This document shows, in pieces, positions 46,226 to 61,877 of a stretch of 64,000 nucleotides of DNA; position 1 is the stretch's first letter, and each line of letters starts with the position of its first letter. The DNA lies in the NCBI GenBank assembly GCA_031835245.1, contig JAVKOQ010000005.1, positions 310,001 through 374,000 on the forward strand. The letters are read 5' to 3'. A program made the translations under genes and the position numbers. This DNA comes from Balamuthia mandrillaris (lineage: Eukaryota > Discosea > Longamoebia > Balamuthiidae). A model generated the notes under the pieces. The model did no database searches, was not told where the DNA came from, and saw nothing but the letters and a program-made list of their open reading frames with translations.

Positions 46226-49200
46226 TCACTTGTTGCGAGACCTCCCTCCTTTTTGGACTCTGCCAGACTTTAGTGTGTGTTTCTTTTTGCCTTTCTTGGC
46301 CTTAACGTGCAGCAGGAGAGTCGCGAGGATCTTGGGGTCGTAGTCCTGTCTGCTGTTGGTGTACCGCCTCGCTTCTTCCAGGCATTTGTGCTTGGACTTG
46401 TCACCATTCACAGTGACTCCGCTTTCCAGCAGCAGCTCAACCCACTCCAATGAACCGAGCTTCACGGCAAGGAGCAATGGTGTTGAACCCCCTTTTGATG
46501 TCACCAAATCAGTACCCCAGAGAGCGAGAAGGAGAAGCAAAGGTAGAAAGGAAGAGAAAATGAAGGAGAAAGAGCGATAGAGAAGCAGCACACCTCGGAC
46601 AGTTACAAGAGATAATCCACATTCCACACTTTTTTGATAGAGTTGATAGGGCGGAGTGTCATAACGCGAGATCATATCAAACACAGGGTTATAATTGTCA
46701 CACAGGTTAGGGTCGGCCCCCCATTCCAATAAGAGCATTGCGATGTTGGTTTGTTGGCATTTAATGGCCAGCTGATATGGAGAACAGACTATCGTGTCAC
46801 TGTGGTAGGTTTGACCTGGTGAATAGAATGAACCCTCTTTTAACACATTGGGCGAAAAGCCGCGTTTCAAGAGATGTCGAACAGCTTTATGGGAGCCTGA
46901 AGAAACTGCCTTGAAATGGGATTGTGTCAATTACTAAAATATGCAGGAAGATAAAAGGAAGGTGGAGAAGAAAGGTTACCTCATGCAAAGGCCATGGATG
47001 AGTAACATCATCTGTACCAAAAACGGTGCACCTGTCTAACATTCTCAAATAGCGGTCATGGCCAGCTGCTGCTGCCGCTGCATAAACGCGTAGATCTGCC
47101 ACAGCACCCAACTCAAGGCAACAGCGAGCCAACTGGATGTTATTATGACGAATTGCGCGTTCCAACAGAGTTTTGGCTTCGCTCAAGTCATTGCGGTTAC
47201 CAACGTCGAGAATATCAACGTCCACTCCGAACCGCTCTACCAAGGAGATAACCTCTTCGGTAGACGGCAAGCCACCCAAGCCGTTGAGCACAGTAAGAGA
47301 AATGTCCAGTGAGCCACGTAGAAGGTTGTAACCCCCATCCAGGATGAGGAACGAGAGGCGGCTGTTGGAGTTGAGCGATGCAGACTGAATGAAGCGTATG
47401 AGGTCTTCGTTGTCTCGCGAGTAACAGGTCAAAGAAAGATTGACCAGTTGAGGACATACACTCAACGAAAGCGAATCGTCTGCACATTTTTGTTTTTGAA
47501 GGTAGAGTAGGGAAGCAGCAAAATATGGAAAGAGCGAAAGTACACATCAAACGAGAGAGACAGTATAGGAGAGAGGAGAGAAGAGAGAGGAGAGAGGAGA
47601 GAGGGAGAGAGAGGGAGAGAGGGAGAGGAGAGAGAGGGAGAGAGGAGAGGAGAGAGGAGGAGGAGAGAGAGGGAGAGGAGAGGAGAGAGAGGAGAGAGAG
47701 GGAGAGAGAGGAGAGAGAGGAGAGAGAGGAGAGAGAGGAGAGAGAGAGGAGAGAGAGGAGAGAGAGGAGAGAGGGAGAGAGGAGAGAGAGAGGGAGAGGA
47801 GAGAGGAGAGAGGAGAGGAGAGAGAGGAGAGAGGAGAGAGAGGAGAGAGAGAGAGGAGAGAGGAGAGAGGAGAGAGGAGAGAGAGAGAGAGGAGAGAGGA
47901 GAGAGGAGAGAGGAGAGAGGAGAGAACGTACCAGAATATTGAATCTGGGGGTTATTGCTCATCAACAAAGTTTCCAAGCTAGAGCACTGGCTAAGGAGAG
48001 CCTTCAAAAGGGAGTTGTCAAGATCGCATCTAGAGACGTTGAGAAAGCGAAGCCCAGCAAACTTCTCTATCAGGCCCAATGCACGCTATTCGGTCATTTG
48101 TCAAATGACGTGAGTTCGAGAAAACAATCAATTGCAGAAGGAAGAATAAACAAGAATTGAAGGAAAAGGAAGAGATAAGAAGAAAAAAGGCGGAAGAGAC
48201 GAATGGTGCTTATAAAAAAAAATAATAAACAAACCGGCGAAGCAATGGCAGGCTGATTGACCAGAGAGAGCTTTCGAAGTTTGCAAGAAAAATCGAAATG
48301 CTGCAACAGCTCACACAAATCAGACACATCCAGCTGAATGGCTTTAGGAAGATGAAGCTCTTCTATGAAACGAAGGGAATCTTTGGCATGCTTTGCAAAT
48401 CTTAATAATAGAATTGAATGGGGATTTGCAAAGAAGAGCTTTTGGTTGGCTTCGCTTTGGAGAGCTTCAAACTCATCTTCAAGTTGCTTTTGTCATAGCA
48501 ACAACAACAGCGATTAACATAAAACATATGGAGGAGAGAGCACAAAGCAGGGACAAGAGAGGAGAAAGCTGAGGCGAGACTAGAGAGGGAGAAGAGGGCG
48601 AGATTAGAATGGTTCTACGAACTGATTGTGTTCCTTTGCTCGTTTGTTTGGCTTGTCGTTGCGTCTTTCTTCGCATTGATAAAACTAAATGTTAACAATA
48701 ACATTAGCATTCGTCTTCTTCTTCTTCTTCGTTCTTCTTAAGTTTGGGAGGGAGCAAGAGAGAAAGAGAAAGCGAAAGAGAAACCTTCATATTTGGAATA
48801 GCCTTCACGAAGGAGAGCCGCCTCACGCTCTTCCTGCTCTTCTTTGACCTTTTCCTGTTCCCTAGAAGCTCGTAGCAGGCGTTCTTGCAACTCTTCCTTT
48901 TGTTCGTGTAGCCACAGCTCCTTCTTACGCGCTATGTGCTTGTTCCATTTTAACTTGTTCAGGTCAAGTCTTGTGGGTTTGTGGTTCATCAGCTTCTCCG
49001 ACAACAGAAAACAACAACGAAAGAAAAGCGAAGAAACTTTTACTTTGTCCACAACTCGGGAAACGACCGAACAATGTCTCGCCAAGAGCGACACACGGCA
49101 CAGAGCAGCGGTTGCTCGTCGATAGGGTCCATCTCCTGGAAGATTCGCACCCACACTTCCACCGGCAGCCACGGCCCTTGTTGCACCCCCTCGCCCATCG

Positions 49201-49237
49201 CCGCCTCTTCCTGGGGATCGTGGCCGGGACGCTCCAT
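46226..49237 (-). CDS. F-box / leucine-rich repeat / ankyrin repeat protein
   Basis: Likely SCF substrate receptor. The first exon (from ATG at 49237) encodes an F-box: LPVEVWVRIFQEMDPIDEQP then LCAVCRSWRDIVRSFPELWT. A coiled-coil exon follows (HIARKKELWLHEQKEELQER). Next come LRR exons: LRKLSLVNQPA, LRFLNVSRCDLDNSLLKALL, SSLETLLMSNNPQI and LVNLSLTCYSRDNEDLIRFI. The C-terminal part is ankyrin-like: AIRHNNIQLARCCLELGAVA, SSGSHKAVRHLLKRGFSPN, AIKCQQTNIAMLLLEWGADP and STPLLLAVKLGSLEWVELLL. The end is Lys-rich. The order F-box, coiled coil, LRR, ankyrin in one chain is unusual. Several junctions were followed only approximately; a large (GA)n minisatellite fills one intron. Confidence 0.8.
47558..47930. 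repeat. purine minisatellite (GAGAGG units) in LRR gene intron
   Basis: About 370 nt of GAGAGAGGAGAGAGGAGA-type units with slight variation, all purine on the + strand and pyrimidine on the sense strand of the minus gene. It sits between exons encoding SSLETLLMSNNPQIQYS and the next LRR block. Confidence 0.9.
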
Positions 49238-49523
49238 TTGCCACTACTTTTTTTTCCGATTGTTTTTGTTTTATGTCGACAAGAATATTCAAAGGACCAA
49301 TAAAAAATCAAACCCACGACCGTTGTAACGGATGAATTATTCGTGTCGTCACGGAAGTAGTAGCACAAAAGGAACGAGGCGAGAGGAAGCAACAGGATGG
49401 AAGAAGCACAGCGGTACGATCGATCTTCCTCTGTGCTTGAGCCGTTGTGTGGTTTGACCTGACTTGTTGCTGACGTTTAATGTTGTTGTTCACTTAAAAA
49501 AATAAAGGCGGGGTGAGTCATGT
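49238..49523. promoter_or_regulatory. divergent promoter with GTCGAC-AAGAATATT element
   Basis: 286 bp between the divergent F-box/LRR/ankyrin and MFS genes. It holds GTCGACAAGAATATTC at 49275 and a CCAAT at about 49299. An almost identical element, GTCGACACGAATATTT, lies at 61985 in another divergent promoter. Role inferred from recurrence only. Confidence 0.4.
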
Positions 49524-50504
49524 ATGTCCCTATTCAACCTTGCCTCCATCAACATTTGGGGCGGGTTTATCTTTGGCTACAACACAGGTTTGCTTTCACT
49601 ACCCTTTTTTTCTCTTTTCCTTCTTCTTCTTCTTGCCTTCTTGCCTCCTTGCCTTCTTTTTGTCTTCAACGTTTTCGTTACATTTTTTTTTCTGTTTCAT
49701 CTTCTCATCTCGTTTGGAGGCATGCCACTACTCCACCTCAAAAGGCATCATCGCTTTAGCCAACAAACCCATTCAAACCCACTTTGACCTCAGCACTACG
49801 TTGACGGGTGTTGTTGCCGGTACGTAAATCTGATCCCTTTTTTTTTTTGCTTCTTTCTTTCTAATCTTTTTTTTTGGTGCTTCAGCTTCTATTTTGATGG
49901 GAGCAATGGTGGGTTCCGTGGCTGGTGGTTTGCTGTGCGACTTGTTGGGACGGAAAAAGGTGATGCTGCTGGCTTGCGCTTTCACCATAGCCGGAGCATC
50001 AACCTCCGCCTTTGCTCCCAACCTGTGGAGTCTCTGCGTGCTGCGCGTGCTGCTGGGCGTCGGAGTTGGTTTGTGCAGCACCGTTTGTCCTCTTTACGTC
50101 AACGAAATGTCGCCCTCCGAGAAAAGAGGTCGTTTGGGCACTCTCTTCCAGGTTCAATTTCTGCCCGTTCCTTTTCTTCTTTCTGTTTTTTTTTTTTTTC
50201 AAATGCTTCTGTTTTAACAGAATCTTTTTGTTTCTCTCTTTACTTACCACTTTCCTTCTTTATCTGTTCCTTTCAGTTGAGCATTACACTTTCCATATTT
50301 GTTGCAGATGGAGTGGGTTATGCCTTCCTGCAACTTCCCTCGTATGACTGGAGGGCGATGCTGGGCTTTGGCGTGCTACCAGGCTTGATTTTACTTGGTT
50401 ATGCTTTGTTTGCCATGCCTGAATCTAGAATATGGCTCAGCAAACATCAGGTTTCTCATCTCTCTCGAGTGGGCCGACGGCTCTCCTTTTTCATCCTGCT
50501 CCCG

Positions 50505-50547
<43 letters not shown>

Positions 50548-51691
50548 CCTGCCTCTTCTCTTCCAACAAATCTGTGCATTTGTGTGCAGAATAACTATCG
50601 GCCACTGGAAGACGCGACCTATGATGGTGACCTCGAAATCACTATCAATGGCGAGACCGACCGCGGAGGCTGGCGCAGCCTATTTGCTCCGCGCAACTGG
50701 AAGAACGTGATTTGGGGTATCATGATGGCTGTTGCTCTTCAGCTTAGTGGCATCAATGCAGTAATTTACTATGGTAAGCTATGTCCTTTGGTTTTCTGCT
50801 TCCATTGTTGTCTCTTCTCCTTGCTTCTCGTTTTCTCGTTTTCTCTCTCTTGTTTTGCATAGTAGGTTAATTTTTTTTTAATTTTTTTTAAAAAAGCGCC
50901 CAACATCTTTGAGAGTGCTGGCCTGACATCAGACACTGCCAGTTTATTAGCAACGGTGAGCTTCATTCTTTTGTATTCATCCTTTTTGGTTTTATTCTTT
51001 CTTTCCGTTGTTGTCTTTGACTTTTTCAGTTCATTTTCTTCAATTTTAATGGCTCATTTGATTTGAAAAAAGCTGAGCGTTGGTGGCTGGAACTTTGTGA
51101 CTACGTTTTTGGCCGTTGGTCTCATCGATCGCTTTGGAAGACGTCCCCTCTTTATCATTGGAGGCATCATCATGGGCGTGGCCGACATTACGCTCGGCTT
51201 TGTAACTCAGTACGCACCAAAACCTTACGATGGATATGTTTCCATCGCCTGCGTGCTTATCTTCATACTTGGCTTCGAGGGTGGCATCGGCACTCTCTTT
51301 TGGGTGTTGATTACCGAGTACTATCCTTCCAGTGTAAGCCTCTCTCTCATGTCTCTCTTTTTCTCTCTTCATGCGAAACGGTATGTTGATTTTTTTGTTG
51401 GTTATCAACAGGTCAAGTCTCAAGCAAGTGGATTTGTGAACGTATTGCAGTGGGGCTTGAACTTGCTGTTGACCCTGACGTTCTTGGACGCTATCGATTC
51501 CATCGGCTTGGCCACCACATTTTGGATCTTTGGAGGTATGGCGCTTCTTCTTTTCATTGGTGTGTGTGTAGGTATTGGCTCTTTTTTTTACTCACGATGT
51601 CATCTTCGTTTTGGGCGTTTCAGGAGTCAATATCCTTGCCGTGATTTACTCCTGGTTCTGCTTGCCGGAGACCAAATCGCGACAGGACTGA
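49524..51691 (+). CDS. MFS sugar transporter
   Basis: Major facilitator superfamily, sugar porter family, plasma or vacuolar membrane. Exons 49524-49587, 49745-49819, 49886-50151, 50277-50450, 50590-50773, 50897-50955, 51073-51333, 51412-51535 and 51624-51691 join to 424 aa. Family signatures: GGFIFGYNTG in TM1, GGLLCDLLGRKKVML (loop 2-3), EMSPSEKRGRLGTLFQ, PESRIWL after TM6, QLSGINAVIYY in TM7, DRFGRRPLFIIGG (loop 8-9), and PETKSR at the C-terminus. The protein is at the short end for the family because both tails are very short; TM1 begins almost at the start Met. Substrate not predictable. A (CT)n tract lies in intron 4. Confidence 0.92.
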
Positions 51692-52036
51692 AGTCTGGTT
51701 TAGGATCCTCACCCCCCCCGCTGGAATTTATTTTAAATTAGCTAGAAATTTACTCCAAATTTCGATGATTAAGAAATTTCGATGAGTAATTCAATTTACT
51801 CCAACCAATCGGAACGGCTCTCTCCTATTTTTATTAGTTTTATTATGAGAAGGAAAAAAAAGAAAGTGAAGATAAACGTTACCCGGTGTGTGCGTTCGGA
51901 TAAGAAGTTATCCCACCAGTATTTCTGTTGTTTTGTTTTTTTTAAGAATTATTGTTTTGTTGTTGGGACTGCCTGAGTTTTGTTTTTATTATTATTATAG
52001 TATTATAGTTATTATAGTTATTGTTGTGGAAGAAAC
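51692..52036. promoter_or_regulatory. intergenic region with short AT-rich direct repeats and a CCAAT box
   Basis: AATTTACTCCAA occurs at about 51747 and again at 51794, and AAATTTCGATGA at about 51757 and 51775, forming an interleaved direct repeat. CCAACCAATCGG follows near 51811. No gene here; probably upstream region of the gene at 52037. Confidence 0.4.
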
Positions 52037-52828
52037 ATGGAAGTGGAGCAGTTTCGGGACGGCAAAGTGCCCGTGCGGTTGCGTGCGGGAAGCAACCCTC
52101 GCAGCCCTCGCAAGAAGCTCAAGGACCTCTTTCCCTACCTGCCCATCGAGGGCATGGAGCAAGCGCAAGCTGGGGCAACCAACCGCGCCCGCGCCGCCGT
52201 GGACTTTGACGGCTTCGTGGCGGAGGACGGGCGGGCTTTTGCGGATGGGGTGAGCGAGACGCTGGAGGGCTACGTGGAGAGCCCCTGCGGGACGGCCAGG
52301 GGAGGACCCACCTCCCACGTGCAGAACCTGATCAACTGCAAGGAGGGGGAGGTGCTGGGGTTTCAGGAGACGGAGCAGGCCCTCATGACAAAGCTGTTGG
52401 AGAGCGAGAACAGGCACAAGTTGCAGAGGCTTGCCAGGGAGAAGGATAACGGGAAGGGAAAGGAGAAGGGGAAGGAGAAAGAGAAAGAGAAAGAGGAGGG
52501 GGTGGCGGAAAAGGAGGAGGAGAAGGAACAGCGGAACGGCTTGCACAAACGGTCGATGAGCGAACCGAACAAGGAGTGGGGCAAGCAGGTGTCGAAGCAA
52601 GGAGGAGAGCGGCGTGTAAATAGTCTTGTACATACCAAGCTGATGAAACGGAGCGAGCTGCGAAAGAGCAAGGAGGGAGAGGAGAGGCTGGACGGCAAGG
52701 AGGAGGGCGCAAAGAAGAAAGACAAGAAAAAGGACACCAAAGGAAAGGAAAAGGAACTCAAGAACAAGCCGAAACGCTCTTCTTCCGTCACAACAACGGA
52801 CCAAAGACGAGGCTCATGCCCTTCCTAG
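52037..52828 (+). CDS. charged protein of unknown function
   Basis: Single-exon gene of 263 aa. Residues 1-115 are the most ordered and show no family I know: VEQFRDGKVPVRLRAGSNPR, KKLKDLFPYLPIEGMEQAQA, DFDGFVAEDGRAFADGVSET and LINCKEGEVLGFQETEQALM. The remainder is Lys/Glu-rich low complexity with a Ser-rich basic end. GC content and codon use in the first half are higher than in the flanks, which supports real coding. No intron is seen, unusual for this region. Confidence 0.55.
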   Translation: MEVEQFRDGKVPVRLRAGSNPRSPRKKLKDLFPYLPIEGMEQAQAGATNRARAAVDFDGFVAEDGRAFADGVSETLEGYVESPCGTARGGPTSHVQNLINCKEGEVLGFQETEQALMTKLLESENRHKLQRLAREKDNGKGKEKGKEKEKEKEEGVAEKEEEKEQRNGLHKRSMSEPNKEWGKQVSKQGGERRVNSLVHTKLMKRSELRKSKEGEERLDGKEEGAKKKDKKKDTKGKEKELKNKPKRSSSVTTTDQRRGSCPS

Positions 52829-53647
52829 TTCTTCTCCCTTATCTCTCCCTTTCATTTCTCGTTTCGTTCTTTTCTCTCTTCCTCTAGTCTCTCTTTTCTC
52901 TTCATTCACCTTCTCTTTCTCCCTCCTTCCTCTCTTCTCGTTCTCTCCCTTATCTTTCCTCTTTTGTTCGTTCCCTTTTCTCTCTCCCTTCTCTCTCTCC
53001 TCTCTTTCTTCTCTCTCTTCTCTTTCTTCTCTCTCTTCTCTCCTCTCTCCTCTCTCCTCTCTCCCTTCTCTCTCTCCTCTCTTTCTTCTCTCTCTGCTCT
53101 GTCTTCTCTCTCCTCTCTCCTCTCTCCTCTCTCCTCTCTCCTCTCTCCTCTCCTCTCTCCTCTCTCCTCTCCTCTTGCTTTCCTATGGAGTATTTCCCTT
53201 GAGAGCCATAAAAGAATGTAAACTATGTTAGCCAAATTTTTCTTGGTTTTTTGTTTTCGTGTCGACATTTGGTGAACCAAAAAAAAAATAAAGCAGACAA
53301 CAAAGAAAGCGAGCGAGGATCCCTTCCCGCCCAAGAAGAGAGACAATTTGAACGCTGTTTTCTCCAAGGAACGAAAAAAAAGGGGGGGGGAGAACCAATT
53401 CAAACAACAGACGGATCATCAAAGCAAGGTAACATGCTTGCATCCATTTTATTTTATTTTATTTTTTTCCAATCATCGAGGGCACAACGAGAAAGCACAT
53501 CAATTTTTTTTTTTTTTCACGGAAGTGTGTTTTGTGCACAAGCAACTCACACCCTTCTTTTTTGGTGAAGGCAAAACCAAAACTTATTACGGTTCAAATC
53601 AATCCTTAACATTTTTTTTTTCTTTTATAAACAAACGTGCAGCCATC
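52829..53647. other. intergenic region with TCTCTCC minisatellite
   Basis: Pyrimidine-rich minisatellite at about 52830-53180 (CTCTCC/TTCTCTCT units), then AT-rich sequence with several homopolymers and GTCGAC at 53261. The open frame running into 53648 encodes no domain upstream of MGEKPSDKP, so translation is taken to start at that ATG. Likely promoter and 5' UTR of the deubiquitinase gene. Confidence 0.5.
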
Positions 53648-57850
<4,203 letters not shown>

Positions 57851-58042
57851 AATTTATGTCGAGTGACCGTTTTCTTTCGAAGAGATTTTTGTAGACACAA
57901 TTCCCAAATTTAGGTAAAACTCAATTTTTGTAGACAAACAAAAGAGAAGATAAAAAATACATAAAAAAAATTGTTTTAGCGAAAAGAAGAACGAAGAAGG
58001 AAGAAGAAGGAAGTTCAAGGGGCTCCTAGGGAAAAAGAAGAA

Positions 58043-59973
58043 ATGAGTAGCAGCGGGAAGAGCTCGATGGTGGCCAGGCTGCTGAAAGAACGAAAAAAGA
58101 AGAGGCTGTTGAAGAGGGCGATGGACCGATGGCCTGACCCTACCTCTGCTGGCGGCCCGCTTGCTGATTTTCCTCAAGAAAGACAAGGGTGCTTTTTTTC
58201 TTTCTTTCTTTCTTTCTTTCTTTCATCTTCTCGACATGGTCTTTTGCTTTTCCTTTAAAAAAAACTCTCTGATTTTTTTTTAAATTTATTTACTCATTTT
58301 TTTTGTTAATCAGAAAATTTGTGGAAGGAAAGATATTTGAAACCAACAAAATATACAAACGGCAAGACCTTCATCGACGCTTTGGCGGACAGAGGAGAGC
58401 CGGCATCAGCACGCCCGCTCATTTCCCATTCATTTTCATCTTTAGTGGAGAGACTTCGGTGGTGCGGAAGGTCGGTTACACGGATGGTTGGAAAGATGAA
58501 CACACTTTCTTTTATACTGGCCAAGGTAAATATCGTTCTTCCTTATGGAAATGTTTTTTTTTTGTGTTTTGAATTCTTTTTTATTTATTCTCTTTCTTTC
58601 TTTCTTTCTTGCTTTTTTTCAGTTTCTTTCTTTCTTTCTTTCTTTTTTTGTTTCTTTTCATGGCTTTTTTTTCTTTTTCTCTGCTTATTCTTTTGTACTG
58701 TAAAACTTATCTGTTAACAGGGCAAGAAGGCGATCAAACCTGGACAAAAGGTAACCTGGCCCTTCGAACCCACCACCGACTATCCAAACGGATTTTCTTG
58801 TTTCACATCGACCCTCGCCTTCACTCGGGCTATGTTAGGTTCATCGATGAGCTGCAATTCCAGTCCTACCAGTACGTGCAACGACCTGACACCGAAAGTA
58901 ATATGAGACGAGCGATTCTCTTCACTCTCACTACTGTTACTGCTAGTGCCTCTTCTCCTTTGAGCACAAACATTCTTTCCTCCTCTTCTTCCACAACTTC
59001 ATTTTCTTCTTCTGCTCGAACTACTTCTATCAACCCTTCTACATCTTCTTGGCCAGGCTCTTCCAGAGCCAAGCTAACTAGCAATAGCAGCAACACCACA
59101 ACAAAGTATAATGCAACTACTTCGGTTGATCCACATGTAAGAACGCCAACACCTGAGTCGAGTGCAGCAACATCATCGAGACAACCTACAACAGAGCAAC
59201 AAGCGAATAGCGATATATTCCCTACAACAGAGCAGCGGATACAGCAGAGAAAGCGTAAGAGAGAAAAGGCGAGAGAGGAAGAGAGGAGGCGGCTCCAGAT
59301 GAGAGCGGCGCAACGGCGGCGGCAAATGGACCAGCTGCCAGTCTTCCAAAAGCAAACAACCAAAAAAGATGGAATACCTCATAAAAAACTGTCTTCCGAA
59401 TCTTCCTCCGCATCAGAGCAAGACGAGAATGCACAAACGAAACGGATTCCAATGGAACAACTTCCAAGCCTCAAAAACAGAAACGAACAATCAAAATCGT
59501 TGTCAAAATCTTCGTTATCAGAGAAAGAAGAGGAATGCGAAGCACCCGCACCGAGTGAACCTTCATCAACAGAGAATGCAGAAATGGAACGGGGGCAAAC
59601 AAGTAAACAATCACAAACCTTCAAACGAAAACCTCAACAACTGTTCTTTGCTTCTTCTGATGACGAAAAAGAAGAACGAGATTATCAACCAGAACAGCAT
59701 CTTCCACAACAACAGCAAATCGATAACATTGAAGAAGTTGTGAGCTACGAACGAATGAATGGAGAAAAGTTGTCACGGCTCCAAGAGGACGATTTCGATG
59801 ATCCACTTTTGCTGGACTTTGACGAGGCAGCAAGCAGAGAACAAGCAGAGAACGATGAACAAGAAGAAGAACTGGACTTTGATGATCCATTACTCTCAAT
59901 AGTAACAGAAAACGACGAACGCGATGACGAAGAAGAAGTGGACGATGGATTCATCGATCCCCTACTACTGTAA
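58043..59973 (+). CDS. protein with SRA-like domain related to bacterial McrA-type nucleases; DDPLL-repeat tail
   Basis: Exons 58043-58188, 58314-58525 and 58721-59973 join to 536 aa. Residues about 50-200 contain IYKRQDLHRRFGGQRRAGIS, then HFPFIFIFSGETS, VGYTDGWKDEHTFFYTGQGQ, EGDQTWTKGNLAL and RIFLFHID. From memory this pattern (RRQDIH..FGG...GIS, FSGE, DGW...YTGEGQ.GDM.F..GN.A) belongs to an N-terminal, SRA-like domain of bacterial HNH restriction-type proteins such as ScoMcrA. No HNH nuclease is seen here. The C-terminal 330 residues are low complexity with an Arg-rich helix and end in three acidic-hydrophobic repeats: FDDPLLLDFDE, DFDDPLLSI and FIDPLLL. Domain assignment is from recall and should be treated as moderate; function may be modified-DNA binding. 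Confidence 0.6.
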
Positions 59974-60176
59974 AAAAAAAAAAGACTTTCTGGGTGTGAG
60001 AAGCCGTCAGCCTTTAGAAGGAACGTCTCTCATTTGGTTGCTCAAGTGATCCGCTGCAACAAGAACGTGCTTCCTCTCCTTGTTCACTCTTCACCTTTCT
60101 TTCTGTTCTTGTGCCATAAGAAAAAAAAATGCACCACACCCTGTGGGGTAGAAAAAGTAAAGTATATTAGTATATG

Positions 60177-61010
60177 TTAGGAGTGCTTCTTTACAACGTG
60201 TCGCGCCCACTGGACTTCTTCTACCATCTCTCCACTAAGTTTTTTTTGTTTCAAACAAACGAAAGACAAAAAAAAAGTTAGAAACAAAAAATATAACAAA
60301 AGACAAAGAAAAAAGACAAAGACAAAGACAAAGACAAAGGAAAAAAAAAAGACAAACCAAATGGTGCATTGTTTCATTTTGGCAGCACGATCCTCTTCAG
60401 CGCGTTGCCTAAGTTCCTCCTCGGAGTAAAGAGAAACAGCGGCAGTCTTTTGCAGCATGTTTCCATAAAACCGGCGTTGCTTCTTCTCCGCCTCCTGCTG
60501 CAACCTTTTCACTCTCTGCACTTCTTTTTGTATTTCTGCCGCTTCTTTCGTTCCTTCTCGTTCTTTGATTTCTTGTAAAGCTTTCTCGAATGCTTCCAAA
60601 GCTTCTTCGTGATCGTTGAGTGCTGCATGGGCTTTTCCCATTCGAAACAATGTCTTGCAACGAATCGAAGAAGAAGATGAAGAGCGTTGTAATGCTTCAC
60701 GACAAGCATCGAGAGCGGCTTTCGGTTGATCCAGTTTGAGATAACAGGCCGCAGCGTTGGAGTGGCACAAGAGAAGGAGATGGTCTGCTCTCTGCTCCTC
60801 TTCATCGGTGGGCAGGTGGATGGCTTGTAGATGAAAGAGAGCGCGACGATACTTGAGGAGGGCTCGTTCCATGTGTTGTCGGAGAAAGAGAACATTTCCG
60901 CTTTGTTTCAGTTGTTCTGCTAGTTCTAGTTTTTTAGGGTTCAACTCGTATTTTTCTAACCCGCTCTTAATTTTGTGTTAGTTTGTTTGAGTGTGTGAAA
61001 TCGACAAAGT

Positions 61011-61046
<36 letters not shown>

Positions 61047-61877
61047 GAGAGGAGAGAGAGACAGAGAGAGAGAGGGAGCACATACTGTGTCGCCATAGGG
61101 TTCAGAGGGTTCGATGTGCAGCAGTTCTAGCTGGAAGATCAGAGCTGAACGAGGTGGAATAGGTTTACCACTTCCTATTGTTTGCTCCAGTTAAACATGA
61201 AAAGGAGAAGGAAGAAGGAAAGAAAAGAGAATGGGAGAACTAGAGGAAAGGAAGCAGAGCAACACAGAAGCAGAGAATAGAAGGTTGAGAAGAGGAGATG
61301 GCAAAGAGAGAACGAGAGAAGCAGAGAAGCAGAGAAGAATGAGAGGACTGACCATGAAAGCCATGGGGGTTACCAGCAGAGGCGAAAGCATGAACGCTGG
61401 AGCAGAAGATGGTCGCTCGGTCCCCTTCCTTCAAACAGGGCAAAGCCAACTCCAGCCCAGTGATCGTTTGCTCTCGGCCGAGCGTAAACGTGAACTCGCT
61501 CTGCCGCTCTCTCGTGTCCTCAAAGATGGAGAGCTTGTGGAGCGTCTCTTCTTTGTTGTGGTTGTTGAAGAGAGCAACGGATTTCTCCTCGTCCTCTTCT
61601 TCGGAAAGAAGTCTACCCACAAAGTGGACTAAAAGAAAGAACGACAGCGAGTCAACACATAAACCACAACACAACACCAAAAAAATCAAAGCATAAGCAA
61701 AAAACAAATCCAAAGATGGAATGATGGAGAGTGGCCTCACCACGGACCATAGACCACATCTCCGGTTGTAGGGGGGGGAAGCGAGGCCGCGTCGTCAGCC
61801 CTGTTGCCGTCCAACCGCACCTTCACGCCCCCATCCTCGCTAACCTGCACCCACTCGCCCGTGCGCTTCAGCTCCAT
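60177..61877 (-). CDS. FKBP-TPR protein
   Basis: FKBP-fold protein with a C-terminal TPR domain, probably an HSP90 co-chaperone. Exons 61748-61877, 61353-61628, 61086-61174, 60358-60965 and 60177-60234 join to 386 aa. FKBP part: TTGDVVYVHFVGRLL, FEDTRERQSEFTFTLGREQT, ITGLELALPCLKEGDRATIF and SGKPIPPRSALIFQLELLHI. The position that is Trp in FKBP12 (W59) reads Leu in ITGLELAL, as in FKBP38/FKBP8-type non-canonical domains, so isomerase activity may be weak. TPRs: ALLKYRRALFHLQAIHLPTD, HSNAAACYLKLDQPKAALDA and TLFRMGKAHAALNDHEEALE. No C-terminal membrane anchor is seen. It is divergent from eIF3c. Confidence 0.88.
61015..61078. repeat. (GA)n microsatellite in FKBP-TPR intron
   Basis: Purine tract on the + strand within the intron between the FKBP and TPR exons of the minus-strand gene; sense strand (CT)n. 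Confidence 0.85.

Noticed and set aside
47558-47930. Regular repeat that might suggest a CRISPR array or satellite
   Set aside because: Units are simple purine slippage repeats without spacers, and lie within an intron of a eukaryotic gene.
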